From: Belnapia arida
GTDB taxonomy: Bacteria > Pseudomonadota > Alphaproteobacteria > Acetobacterales > Acetobacteraceae
Length of the DNA stretch: 64,000 nt
NCBI RefSeq assembly: GCF_016773205.1
Contig: NZ_JAETWB010000008.1
Coordinates: forward strand, 124,001-188,000
Direction of reading: 5' to 3'
Positions 43,511 through 51,864 of the stretch are shown here, in pieces. Position 1 is the stretch's first letter, and each line of letters begins with the position of its first letter. The notes beneath the pieces were generated by a model, which was given only the letters and a program-made list of their open reading frames with translations, was not told the origin of the DNA and did not search any database. A program made the position numbers and the translations under genes.

Positions 43511-45060
43511 CAGCGGAGGCCGGCGTTGACCGGGGAGGCGTTGGCGACCCGGCTGCGCCCGGCATCGAGGGCGCGGGCATAGGCCTCGTCCAGCCCGTAG
43601 ATGTCGGGGCGGAGGCGGACCTGGCCGCCCTCCACCCGCGCCGTGGCGTAGTGCAGGCGGACGGGAATGCTGCGCGGCAGGGCGAGGCCGGTGGTGACGC
43701 GGCTGGCGAGCACGCGGTCGGCACGGGCACGGTCCCAGCCGGGGGCGCCTTGCAGCACCACGTCCAGCAGCTCCATCGGCTTCTCCAGGCGGATGCAGCC
43801 GGAGGAGAAGGCCCGGTCGGGGCGGCGGAACAGGTGCCGATCGGGCGTGTCGTGCATGTAGATGTCCTCGGTGTTCGGCATGATGAATTTGATGCGGCCG
43901 AGGGCGTTGATATCGCCGGCGTCCTGCCGGATGACATAAGGAAAACGTTGCGGATTGATCGCAGCCCAGTTGATGGTGGTGGGGTCGACCTCCACCCGCT
44001 GGCCGTCGACATAGCTGTAGACGCGAAAGCCCTTCTCCATCATGGCGCGCGGGTCGCGGCGGAAGCGGGGCAACAGGTCCTCGCGGGCGTTGCGCTCGGG
44101 CACGCCCCATTGCGGGTTGAACTGCACGGCGTTGAGCCGGACCAGCAGCATCGGCGTGGCCCGGGCGGGCTTGCCGACGATCACCGCCATCTCCAGCAGG
44201 GTCCGGTTGCCTTCCGACAGGGTGAACCACTGGAAGGGGATGTTGACCTCGATATGCCGCTCGGCCGGGGGCGGGGCAGCGGCGCGGCGCATGTCGAGGG
44301 CGACGCGGAGCTGGCGGACTGCCGCCTCGGCGGGGCGGTTGAGGGCGGCGAAGCTGAGGCGGCCGATGCGGCCATCGGCCTCCAGCCCCTCGCCGGCCTG
44401 GAAGCGGCGGGCGGCGGCGACCAGGGGCTCGTCATAGGTGTCGCCGGCGCCGGGATTGGCGGCGAGCAGCGGGTCGGTCATCGCCAGGCGGGCGCGCAGC
44501 GCCGGGACGCGGAGCGGGTCGGTCGCGCCGGGCTCCAGCGCGTCCGTGCCGGGGGTGGGCGGCACCGGGGGGAAGCCGCCGGCGGCGACGCGGGCGCGGG
44601 CGGCGGCGAGCGCGCGCTTCAGCGCGGCGGCCTCCGGCGCGAGGAGGGCGGCGCGGTCGATCAGCGTGGCGGGGTCGGGCGAGGCCTGGAGTTGCGTCAG
44701 CCAGGGGCTGAGCGGGAGGGCGGCCGTGTCGCGCCGGAGGTCGGGGCGATTGGGCAGGTCATGGACGCGGCCGTGCAGCAGGTCCGTCAGGACGGCGATG
44801 GAGGCGCGGAGCAGGCTGGCTTGCCAGGCGGCGGGGTCGCGTTCGGCCTCGGCATCGGCGGGGATGGCATAGGCGCGGGGGTCCAGCCCGTCCTCCTCCA
44901 GCCGGCGGAGGCGGTCGGCCAGGCGGAGCAGGGCGGGGCTGGGCGCAGCCTGGGCGACGACCATGGGCCCGGCCGGACGGGTGGCGAGGCCCGGGGTGGA
45001 GAAGATCGGGGCGGCGAGGGTCAGGCCGCCAAGGCAGGCCAAGAGGAGGATTGCGCGCAC
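43510..45060 (-). CDS. L,D-transpeptidase (YcbB-like) with scaffold and peptidoglycan-binding domains
   Basis: 516 residues with a GTG start at 45060. A signal (RAILLLACLGGLTLA) precedes a scaffold region (about residues 40-190), then a peptidoglycan-binding helical domain (DEPLVAAARRFQAGEGLEADGRIGRLSFAALN). The YkuD catalytic domain contains HDTPDRHLFRRPDRAFSSGC, then IRLEKP, with catalytic C422. It makes 3-3 cross-links between mDAP residues in the periplasm. It is co-transcribed with the DUF882 gene. Confidence 0.9.
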   Translation of the reverse strand: MRAILLLACLGGLTLAAPIFSTPGLATRPAGPMVVAQAAPSPALLRLADRLRRLEEDGLDPRAYAIPADAEAERDPAAWQASLLRASIAVLTDLLHGRVHDLPNRPDLRRDTAALPLSPWLTQLQASPDPATLIDRAALLAPEAAALKRALAAARARVAAGGFPPVPPTPGTDALEPGATDPLRVPALRARLAMTDPLLAANPGAGDTYDEPLVAAARRFQAGEGLEADGRIGRLSFAALNRPAEAAVRQLRVALDMRRAAAPPPAERHIEVNIPFQWFTLSEGNRTLLEMAVIVGKPARATPMLLVRLNAVQFNPQWGVPERNAREDLLPRFRRDPRAMMEKGFRVYSYVDGQRVEVDPTTINWAAINPQRFPYVIRQDAGDINALGRIKFIMPNTEDIYMHDTPDRHLFRRPDRAFSSGCIRLEKPMELLDVVLQGAPGWDRARADRVLASRVTTGLALPRSIPVRLHYATARVEGGQVRLRPDIYGLDEAYARALDAGRSRVANASPVNAGLR

Positions 45061-45157
45061 GCCGCCTAGTTACACATGCGCGCGGCAGCCCGCCAAGGCT
45101 TCCACGCGCCGCGAGGTCGGTCCGGCCGAAGGGTCGCTCAACCGTGACGTGAGGGCC

Positions 45158-46171
45158 TCACCCGAAGCCGGCCAGCACCGCCTTGCCGATGCTCCGCCCG
45201 CTCTCGACCAGTGTGTGCAGGGCGCGGAGGCTGGCGGCGTCGATGCGACCGCCGTGATGGGTCATCGTCGTCCGCAGCGTGCCGGCATCGACCAGACGGG
45301 AGACTTCCGCCAGCAGGCGGTGCTGCTCGGCCATGTCGGGCGTGCCGAAGAGGGAGCGGGTGAACATCAGCTCCCAGTGCAGGGAGACGCTCTTCCGCTT
45401 GAAGGGGACGATGTCGAGGCTCTGCGGGTCGTCGATGATGGCGACGTGGCCCTGCGGGGCGATGGCGCGCTCGATGGCGGGCCAATGGCGGTCGGTCGCG
45501 GTCAGGCTGGCGATATGGCTGACGGCGGGAAGGCCGATGGCGGCGAGGCCCTCGTCCAGCGGCCGGCGGTGGTCGATGACGTGGTGGGCGCCCATCGCAC
45601 GGCACCAGTCGGCGGTCTCGGGGCGGGAGGCGGTGGCGATGACCGTCAGCCGGGTGAGCCGGCGGGCGATCTGCGTCAGGATGGAGCCGACGCCGCCGGC
45701 GCCGTTGACGATGAGGAGGCTCTGGCCTTCGCCGCCATCGCGGGAGATGCCGAGGCGGTCGAAGAGCAGCTCCCAGGCGGTGATGGCGGTGAGCGGCAGG
45801 GCGGCGGCTTCGGCGAAGCCGAGGCTGCGGGGCTTGGGGCCCACGATGCGCTCGTCGACGAGCTGGTGGGTGGCGTTGCTGCCGGGGCGGTCGATGGCGC
45901 CGGCGTAGAAGACCTGGTCGCCGGGGCGGAAGAGCGTGACCTCGGCGCCGACCGCCTCGACGGTGCCGGCGGCGTCGAAGCCGAGCACGCGGGCCTCGCC
46001 GGGGGGCGGGGCGGCGGCGGCGCGGCGCTTGACGTCGACCGGGTTCACCGAGACGGCCTCGACGGCGACGAGCAGGTCACGCGGGCCGGGGGTGGGCTTG
46101 GGCAGGTCCAATTCGATCAGGGCGTCGGGGGCGGTGATGGGGGATGGGGTGCGGTAGCCGATGGCGAACAT
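45158..46171 (-). CDS. Zinc-free alcohol dehydrogenase/quinone reductase of the MDR family (ZADH)
   Basis: 337 residues from the ATG at 46171, with CAGGAG 9 bases ahead. MDR-family features are [44 protein letters not shown] and the NADPH fold [20 protein letters not shown]. No catalytic-zinc Cys/His set is seen, which fits quinone reductases. It likely reduces an alpha,beta-unsaturated carbonyl or quinone in the cytoplasm. It is divergent from an HxlR regulator, the usual arrangement for electrophile-responsive reductases. Confidence 0.9.
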   Translation of the reverse strand: MFAIGYRTPSPITAPDALIELDLPKPTPGPRDLLVAVEAVSVNPVDVKRRAAAAPPPGEARVLGFDAAGTVEAVGAEVTLFRPGDQVFYAGAIDRPGSNATHQLVDERIVGPKPRSLGFAEAAALPLTAITAWELLFDRLGISRDGGEGQSLLIVNGAGGVGSILTQIARRLTRLTVIATASRPETADWCRAMGAHHVIDHRRPLDEGLAAIGLPAVSHIASLTATDRHWPAIERAIAPQGHVAIIDDPQSLDIVPFKRKSVSLHWELMFTRSLFGTPDMAEQHRLLAEVSRLVDAGTLRTTMTHHGGRIDAASLRALHTLVESGRSIGKAVLAGFG

Positions 46172-46247
46172 CGCCGGATCTCCTGAATGGGTGGCGGAGG
46201 ATGGGGCGTGGTGCGGCGCCGCGCGATACGGCATAATTCGGCACATA

Positions 46248-46263
46248 GTACCCGTTCGGATAC
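46248..46263. promoter_or_regulatory. Candidate HxlR operator
   Basis: GTACCCGTTCGGATAC is a 16-base imperfect palindrome (12 of 16 positions symmetric) of the form GTAYCCG-NN-CGGRTAC. It lies 9 bases before the HxlR gene start and 76 bases before the reductase start, suiting shared repression. GTA-TAC half-sites are typical for HxlR proteins. Confidence 0.5.
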
Positions 46264-46271
46264 CACCCCCG

Positions 46272-46622
46272 ATGAAGCGGAAACGCTATGACTGCGCCCC
46301 CGGCTGCCCGGTCGAGGCGGCGCTCGACCTGATCGACGGCAAGTGGAAGGGGGTCATCCTCTACCACCTGCTCGACGGGACGCTGCGCTTCAACGCGCTG
46401 CGGCGGAAGCTGGGCGGAGTGACGCAGCGGATGCTGGTGAAGCAGCTGCGGGAGCTGGAGGAAGCGGGGCTGGTGCTGCGGACCGTCTATGCCGAGGTGC
46501 CGCCACGGGTGGAGTACAGCCTCACCGCCGAGGGGCGGAGCCTGGAGCCGGTGCTGCTGGCGCTGATGCGCTGGGGCGAGGCCTGGATGGCGGCGCGGCA
46601 GATGCCGCAGGCGGCGGAGTAG
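46272..46622 (+). CDS. HxlR-family transcriptional regulator
   Basis: 116 residues from the ATG at 46272 ([15 protein letters not shown]); the longer frame to 46161 would begin inside the divergent reductase gene. The winged-helix pattern of HxlR is clear: [52 protein letters not shown] and [17 protein letters not shown]. The conserved Cys near the N-terminus (DCAPGCP) may sense electrophiles. It probably represses the divergent reductase and itself. Confidence 0.9.
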   Translation: MKRKRYDCAPGCPVEAALDLIDGKWKGVILYHLLDGTLRFNALRRKLGGVTQRMLVKQLRELEEAGLVLRTVYAEVPPRVEYSLTAEGRSLEPVLLALMRWGEAWMAARQMPQAAE

Positions 46623-46635
46623 GGGCGCGAGCCCC
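46622..46635 (+). terminator. Stem-loop at the end of the HxlR gene
   Basis: GGGGC and GCCCC with a GCGA tetraloop of the GNRA type, beginning in the stop codon. Short stem and no T-tail; weak terminator candidate. Confidence 0.3.
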
Positions 46636-46715
46636 CTCCCCTGCCGGCAAGCTGCTGGCCGAAGCGGGCCGGGCGGCGTAGCCTGCGCCCTGGACCCGCA
46701 GAGAGAGTTCCCCCG

Positions 46716-47495
46716 ATGTCGATGCCAACCCCCGTGGTCCGCCACACGCCCAATCAGAGTCGGCGCGTGCTGCTGCTGACCGGCGCCTCGCGCGGCATCG
46801 GCCATGCCACCGTCAAGGTCTTCTCGGCCGCCGGGTGGCGCGTCGTCACCGTCTCGCGCCAGCCCTTCCCCGAGGAATGCCCCTGGGAGATGGGGCCGGA
46901 GGATCATATCCAGGCCGATCTCTCGGATGCGGGCGACACGGTGCGGGCGATCGAGGAAATCCGCGAGCGGCTGATCCCGGATGGCGGGCGGCTGGACGCG
47001 CTGGTCAACAATGCCGGCATCTCGCCGAAGGGGGCGGACGGGGCGCGGCTCGGCACGATGGATACGGCGATCGACGACTGGAAGTGGGTGTTCCAGGTGA
47101 ATTTCTTCTCCTCGATCATGCTGGCGCGCGGGCTGGTGGAGGAGCTGCAGAAGACCAAGGGGGCGGTGGTGAACGTCACCTCCATCGCCGGGAGCAAGGT
47201 GCATCCCTTCGCCGGGGCGGCCTATGCGACCTCGAAGGCGGCGCTGATGTCGCTGACGCGCGAGATGGCGCACGACTTCGGGCCGCTCGGCATCCGGGTG
47301 AACGCGATCTCGCCGGGGGAGATCGATACCTCGATCCTGTCGCCGGGGACGGAGAAGATCGTCGAGGAGCAGATTCCGATGCGGCGCCTGGGCAAGCCGG
47401 CCGAGGTGGCGAAGGCGATCTACTTCCTGTGCTCGGATGCGTCGTCCTACGTCAACGGCGCCGAGATCCACATCAATGGCGGGCAGCACGTCTAG
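46716..47495 (+). CDS. SDR-family NAD(P)-dependent oxidoreductase
   Basis: 259 residues, classical SDR. Cofactor motif TGASRGIGHATVKVF, NNAGISPKG, catalytic region VVNVTSIAGSKVHPFAGAAYATSKAALM with Ser, Y-x3-K, and the closing NAISPGEIDTSILSPG. The substrate is unknown. GAGAGAG precedes the ATG at 46716. It converges on the amidohydrolase gene with a hairpin between them. Confidence 0.9.
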   Translation: MSMPTPVVRHTPNQSRRVLLLTGASRGIGHATVKVFSAAGWRVVTVSRQPFPEECPWEMGPEDHIQADLSDAGDTVRAIEEIRERLIPDGGRLDALVNNAGISPKGADGARLGTMDTAIDDWKWVFQVNFFSSIMLARGLVEELQKTKGAVVNVTSIAGSKVHPFAGAAYATSKAALMSLTREMAHDFGPLGIRVNAISPGEIDTSILSPGTEKIVEEQIPMRRLGKPAEVAKAIYFLCSDASSYVNGAEIHINGGQHV

Positions 47496-47508
47496 GAACT
47501 CCCAACGA

Positions 47509-47523
47509 CGCCGCTGCGCGGCG
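47509..47523. terminator. Stem-loop between convergent SDR and amidohydrolase genes
   Basis: CGCCGC and GCGGCG arms with a TGC loop, 13 bases past the SDR stop and 20 bases from the amidohydrolase stop. No T-run; terminator role inferred from position. Confidence 0.35.
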
Positions 47524-47542
47524 CCGCGGGGGCCCTTCAGGG

Positions 47543-48769
47543 TCAGGCGTGCTTCACTACCTCGCCGCCTTTCATGATGAGCGGCATGTGGCGGCCCTGG
47601 GCGGTCAGCAGGCTGAGGTCCTGGAGCGGATTGCCATCCACCGCAATGAGGTCGGCATGGGCACCGGGGGCGATGCAGCCGATCTCGCCTTCCATGCAGA
47701 GCAGCTTCGCGGCGATGTGGGTGGCGGAGGCGATGACCGACTGGGCCGGGAGGACGCGGCCGCGGATGGTGAATTCCTCCGACTGGTGGCGGTGCATGGG
47801 GCCGAGCAGGTCCGTGCCATAGGCCATGGGCAGGCCGGCCTCGTGCATGATCGAGATCGACTCCATGCCGGAGAGGCGGACGTCGTCGATCTTGCCGAGG
47901 GAGTCCGCGCCGATGCCGAGGGCTTCGCCTTCCTCCGAGAGCTTGTCGTAGGTGACGAGCGTCGGCACGGCGACGGCGCCGCGCGAGGCGGCGAAGCGGG
48001 CGGTCTCGGCCTGGATGAGGTTGCAGTGCTCGAGCGAGCGGACGCCGCATTCGACGGCGCGGCGGATCGCCGCATCCGTGTAGAGATGGGCGGAGACATA
48101 GGTGCCGGCATTCTCCGCCTCCTCGACGACGGCCAGCAGCTCCTCGCGGGAGAAGCCGAGGAAGTGGATCGGGTCGGTCGGCGAGGCGACGCCGCCATTG
48201 GCCATGATCTTGATGAAGCGGGCGCCGGCCTTGATCTCCTCGCGGGCGGCCTGGCGGATGGCGGGGACGCCGTCGCAGAGCCGGCCGAGGGCGCCGAGGC
48301 GGCGGGCGTAGTCGGGCGGGTTGGCGTCGTAGCGGCCGCGGAAGTCGCAATGGCCGCCGGTCTGGCTCAGCGCCTTGCCGGCAATGACGAGGCGCGGGGC
48401 GAGGACCGTGCCCTCCTCGATGGCGGCGACCTGGCCGTGGTCGGCGCCGCCGACATCGCGGAGCGTAGTGAAGCCGCGCATCAGCATCTCGCCCATCAGG
48501 CGGATGGAGCGGGCCATGACCAGGCTGTCCGGCATGGCGGCGCAGCGGGCGAGGCTGGCATCGACGGCGACGACATGGACATGGGCGTCGATCAGGCCGG
48601 GCATCAGGATCTTGCCGGCGAGATCGATGGTCTCGGCGCCGGCGGGGGCGCGGGCGGTGGTGGAGACCTCGCGGATGCGGCCCTGCTCGATCACCACGCC
48701 CTGCGGATCGGACGGCTCGGGGGCGGTACCGTCGACGATGCGGGCCTGGGCGAGGAAGAGGCTGGGCAT
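47543..48769 (-). CDS. Amidohydrolase-family protein (imidazolonepropionase/Xaa-Pro dipeptidase-like)
   Basis: 408 residues from the ATG at 48769, with AGGA 8 bases ahead. Metal-binding residues of the amidohydrolase barrel are seen: GLIDAHVHVVAVD, the bridging Lys in RFIKIMANGGV, VSAHLYTD and GVRSLEHCN, and the late Asp in AYGTDLLGP. It hydrolyses an amide or cyclic amide, possibly an amino-acid derivative. It is divergent from the flavin monooxygenase gene. Confidence 0.9.
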   Translation of the reverse strand: MPSLFLAQARIVDGTAPEPSDPQGVVIEQGRIREVSTTARAPAGAETIDLAGKILMPGLIDAHVHVVAVDASLARCAAMPDSLVMARSIRLMGEMLMRGFTTLRDVGGADHGQVAAIEEGTVLAPRLVIAGKALSQTGGHCDFRGRYDANPPDYARRLGALGRLCDGVPAIRQAAREEIKAGARFIKIMANGGVASPTDPIHFLGFSREELLAVVEEAENAGTYVSAHLYTDAAIRRAVECGVRSLEHCNLIQAETARFAASRGAVAVPTLVTYDKLSEEGEALGIGADSLGKIDDVRLSGMESISIMHEAGLPMAYGTDLLGPMHRHQSEEFTIRGRVLPAQSVIASATHIAAKLLCMEGEIGCIAPGAHADLIAVDGNPLQDLSLLTAQGRHMPLIMKGGEVVKHA

Positions 48770-48911
48770 GGGGCGATCCTGTCTGCGTCGTTTGGCGGCG
48801 ACAGAAGGCCGGGGGAGGCGAAGATTCAAGCGGGTTTTTCGATGTTGGCGGTCGGGTAGATTTCGCGCGGCGGGCGGCTAAGGTCGACGCGCGGAAGAGA
48901 GGGGGTTCGAC

Positions 48912-50231
48912 ATGGCGACCATGGCGCTGGCGACGCTGGTGCATCCGACCGGATCGCATCCGGCCTCCTGGCTGCACCCTTCGGCGTATCCGGGGGCGTC
49001 GATGGATATCGGCTACTACCGCGACATGGCGCGGCTTGCGGAGCGGGGGATGTTCGACCTGTTCTTCATCGCCGATACGCCGGCGGCGCGGACCAGCCAG
49101 CTCGAGGCCTACGCGCGGTTTCCGCTGTTCATGAACGTGTTCGAGCCGCTGACCTTGCTCGCGGCGCTGGCTGGGGCGACGACCTATATCGGCCTCGGCG
49201 GAACGGCGAGCACGAGCTTCTTCGAGCCGTACAACGTCGCGCGGCAATTCGCCTCGCTCGACCATATCAGCGGCGGGCGGGCGGCGTGGAACGTCGTCAC
49301 CTCGGCGAACGACTTCGCGGCGCGGAATTTCGGGCTCGACCGGCTGCCGCCGCATGGGGACCGGTATGAGCGGGCGCGGGAGTTCGTGGATGTGGTCCGG
49401 AAGCTTTGGGATACGTGGGAGGATGGGGCCTTCCTGCGGGACCGGGAGAGCGGGCTGTTCTTCGACCCCGCGAAGCAGCATCCGGTGGCGCATGAGGGAC
49501 GGCATTTCCGGGTGAACGGGGCGCTCAACATCGAGCGGGTGCCGCAGGGGCAGCCGGTCATCATCCAGGCAGGGGCCTCGGATACCGGGCGGGAATTCGC
49601 GGCGGAGACGGCGGAGCTGGTCTTCGCCTCGGACAGCACGCTGGAGGCGGGGCAGCGCTTCTACGCCGACCTCAAGGGGCGGATGGCGCGCCACGGGCGG
49701 CCGCCGGAGGCGCTGAAGGTGCTGGCCGGGCTGCCAGCCATCGTCGCCGACAGCGAGCAGGAGGCGGAGGACACGTACCAGACGCTTCAGGCGCTGATTC
49801 ACCCGGATGTGGGGCGGATGCGGCTGGGGATGGACCTGGAGGCCGATCTCTCGGGGCTGCCGCTGGATGAGCCGATTCCGCCGGAGCGCATCCCGGCCTC
49901 GGCCAATCTGCACAAGGCCTATTTCGAGCATATCCTCGGGATGATCCGCGAGGGGCTGACCTTGCGGCAGCTCTACATGCGCTACGAGCGGGGAAACAGG
50001 ACCATCCGCGGGACGCCGAAGCAGGTGGCGGACCATATGGAGGAATGGTTCACCAGCGGGGCGGCGGACGGTTTCATGCTGACCTTCAGCCTGCTGCCGC
50101 GCGGGATGGCGGATTTCATCGAGAAGGTGGTGCCGGAGCTGCAGCGGCGCGGGCTGGTGAAGCGGGAATGGCGCGGGCGGACGCTCCGGGAGAATGTCGG
50201 GCTGGAGCGGCCGGGGCATCGGCGCCAGTAG
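48912..50231 (+). CDS. NtaA/DszA-type FMN-dependent monooxygenase (LLM class)
   Basis: 439 residues. The bacterial luciferase-like barrel contains HPASWLHPSAYPGASMDIGYYRDMARLAERGMFDLFFIADT, ASTSFFEPYNVARQFASLDHISGGRAAWNVVTS and QPVIIQAGASDTGREFAAETAELVFAS. This belongs to the nitrilotriacetate/dibenzothiophene-sulfone monooxygenase group, which needs reduced FMN from a separate reductase. No reductase gene lies next to it. The ATG at 48912 is preceded by AGAGAGGGGG. The two genes end 3 bases apart from the convergent oxidoreductase. Confidence 0.9.
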   Translation: MATMALATLVHPTGSHPASWLHPSAYPGASMDIGYYRDMARLAERGMFDLFFIADTPAARTSQLEAYARFPLFMNVFEPLTLLAALAGATTYIGLGGTASTSFFEPYNVARQFASLDHISGGRAAWNVVTSANDFAARNFGLDRLPPHGDRYERAREFVDVVRKLWDTWEDGAFLRDRESGLFFDPAKQHPVAHEGRHFRVNGALNIERVPQGQPVIIQAGASDTGREFAAETAELVFASDSTLEAGQRFYADLKGRMARHGRPPEALKVLAGLPAIVADSEQEAEDTYQTLQALIHPDVGRMRLGMDLEADLSGLPLDEPIPPERIPASANLHKAYFEHILGMIREGLTLRQLYMRYERGNRTIRGTPKQVADHMEEWFTSGAADGFMLTFSLLPRGMADFIEKVVPELQRRGLVKREWRGRTLRENVGLERPGHRRQ

Positions 50232-50234
50232 CCG

Positions 50235-51371
50235 CTATTCCGCGGTGAGGGATTGCATGTCCTCCAGCGCCTCGGCGAATTCCTGCATGAAGGACTGGAC
50301 GACGCCGCGGCAGGACTGCACGCCCTCCACCAGCCCGACGCCCTGGCCGACGAAGTAGCTGACCAGGCCACGCGCCGCCGCGTTGCCGCCCTCGGCCGCC
50401 TGGTTGATGCGGGCCATGGCGGGCTCGCTGACGAGGCCCTGGAGCGGCATCGGCAGCATCCCCGGGCTGCCGGGGCCCTCCCAGGCCTCGGTCCAGGCGG
50501 AGCGGAGCTGGCGGGCCGGCTTGCCGGTGCGGCCGCGGGAGCGGATGGTGTCGCGCGAGCGGGCGGCGACCATCTTCTCGCGGAAGACGGGAGAGGTCTC
50601 GGCCTCGGCCGTCGCCAGCCAGACGGAGCCGGTCCAGACGCCGGCGGCGCCCATCGCCATGCAGCCGGCCATCTGCCGCCCCGTCATGATGCCGCCAGCC
50701 GCGAGCACGGGTGTGCTGCCGGCGACGCGCAGGACCTCGGGCAGCAGGACCATGGTGGAGACCTCGCCGCAATGGCCGCCGGCTTCGCCGCCCTGGGCGA
50801 CGAGGATGTCGACGCCGGCTTCGACCTGGCGCTCGGCATGCTCGCGGGCGCCGACGAGGGCGGCGCAGGGGATGCCGGCCGTGCGGGCGCGCTCCAGCAT
50901 GGAGGCGGGCGGGACGCCGAGGGCGTTGGCGATCAACCGGATGGGGTGGCGGAAGGCCACTTCCATCAGCCGCTCGCCGCTCTCGCGCTGGTAGGGGGCG
51001 GGGCGGTCCGGGGCGCCGCGGTGGCGGTCGCCGACCGGGCCGTCCGGGTCGATGCCGTGGCGGCGCAGCAGGTCCTGCACGAAGGCGCGGTGCTGCGGGG
51101 GGATCTGCGCGAGGAGGGTGGCGCTGCCGGCTCCGCCCTCGGTGCGGATGGCGAGGTTCTCGGGGATCAGCAGGTCGACGCCGTAGGGGCGGCCATCGAC
51201 CTCGGCGTCGATCCAGCGGAGCGCCGTCTCCAGCTCCTCCGGCGTCATGCTGGCGGCGCCGAAGACGCCGAAGCCGCCGGCCTTGCTGACCGCCGCCACC
51301 ACGTCGCGGCAATGGCTGAAGGCGAGCAACGGGAAGCCGATGCCAAGCATGCGGCAGAGGCGGGTGTTCAT
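50235..51371 (-). CDS. Nitronate monooxygenase-like flavin oxidoreductase
   Basis: 378 residues from the ATG at 51371, with AGGGAGGA upstream. A TIM-barrel flavoprotein with ISF-like start IGFPLLAFSHCRDVVAAVSKAGGFGVFGA, ILVAQGGEAGGHCG (flavin phosphate loop) and VLAAGGIMTGRQMAGCMAMGAAGVWTGSVWL. It may oxidise nitronates or reduce another substrate; class I nitronate monooxygenases carry a His at this position and the loop HCG may supply it, which I cannot settle. It lies 55 bases downstream of the DUF35 gene on the same strand. Confidence 0.88.
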   Translation of the reverse strand: MNTRLCRMLGIGFPLLAFSHCRDVVAAVSKAGGFGVFGAASMTPEELETALRWIDAEVDGRPYGVDLLIPENLAIRTEGGAGSATLLAQIPPQHRAFVQDLLRRHGIDPDGPVGDRHRGAPDRPAPYQRESGERLMEVAFRHPIRLIANALGVPPASMLERARTAGIPCAALVGAREHAERQVEAGVDILVAQGGEAGGHCGEVSTMVLLPEVLRVAGSTPVLAAGGIMTGRQMAGCMAMGAAGVWTGSVWLATAEAETSPVFREKMVAARSRDTIRSRGRTGKPARQLRSAWTEAWEGPGSPGMLPMPLQGLVSEPAMARINQAAEGGNAAARGLVSYFVGQGVGLVEGVQSCRGVVQSFMQEFAEALEDMQSLTAE

Positions 51372-51426
51372 GGTGGTGTCCTCCCTTTCTCTCCCGGACG
51401 GCTTCTGCCGCTCTTCGGGGTGACGG

Positions 51427-51864
51427 CTACTTGACCAGGCGCCACTGTACCAGGGTGTAGGGCGGCGTGGCCGCGTCATGCGGCTCGAAGACGGCCTCGA
51501 CCTCGGCGCCGATCGTCACCTCCTGCATCGGGTCGCCGAGCAGGTTGCCGACCATGCGGATGCCGTCGGCCTCCGGCAGCTCGACCAGGACGACGAGGTA
51601 GGGGCCGTGGCCGTTCAACGCCGGGTGCACCGGGTGGTGCGGCCGCTGCCAGCTGTAGATGCGGCCGCGCGGCGCGACCTCCGCCCAGCCGAGGTCGAAG
51701 GAGTGGCAGCGGTGGCAGATCCACTCCGGGCCCCATTGGTGCTTGCCGCAGCCGTTGCATTTCTGCACGACGAGGCGGCTAACGCGGGTGCCCTCCCAGT
51801 AGGGTTGGGCGATGGGCTCCTGGGCGGGGGCGGGCAGGCCTTCGGGCAGGTAGCGGGTGCTCAC
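51427..51864 (-). CDS. DUF35/OB-fold zinc-ribbon acyl-CoA-associated protein
   Basis: 145 residues with a GTG start at 51864 that overlaps the thiolase stop (GTGA). A zinc ribbon with CNGCG and CHRC (C-x2-C ... C-x2-C) is followed by an OB fold (GRIYSWQRPHHPVHPAL, PYLVVLVELPEADGIRMVGNL, VEAVFEPHD). DUF35 proteins pair with thiolase-like enzymes and bind acyl-CoA. The ATG-led longer frame upstream reads through the thiolase and was not used. Confidence 0.88.
   Translation of the reverse strand: MSTRYLPEGLPAPAQEPIAQPYWEGTRVSRLVVQKCNGCGKHQWGPEWICHRCHSFDLGWAEVAPRGRIYSWQRPHHPVHPALNGHGPYLVVLVELPEADGIRMVGNLLGDPMQEVTIGAEVEAVFEPHDAATPPYTLVQWRLVK

Noticed and set aside
46077-50219. 1380-codon minus-strand open frame
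   Set aside because: Crosses several recognised genes on both strands and shows no domain; a shadow frame.
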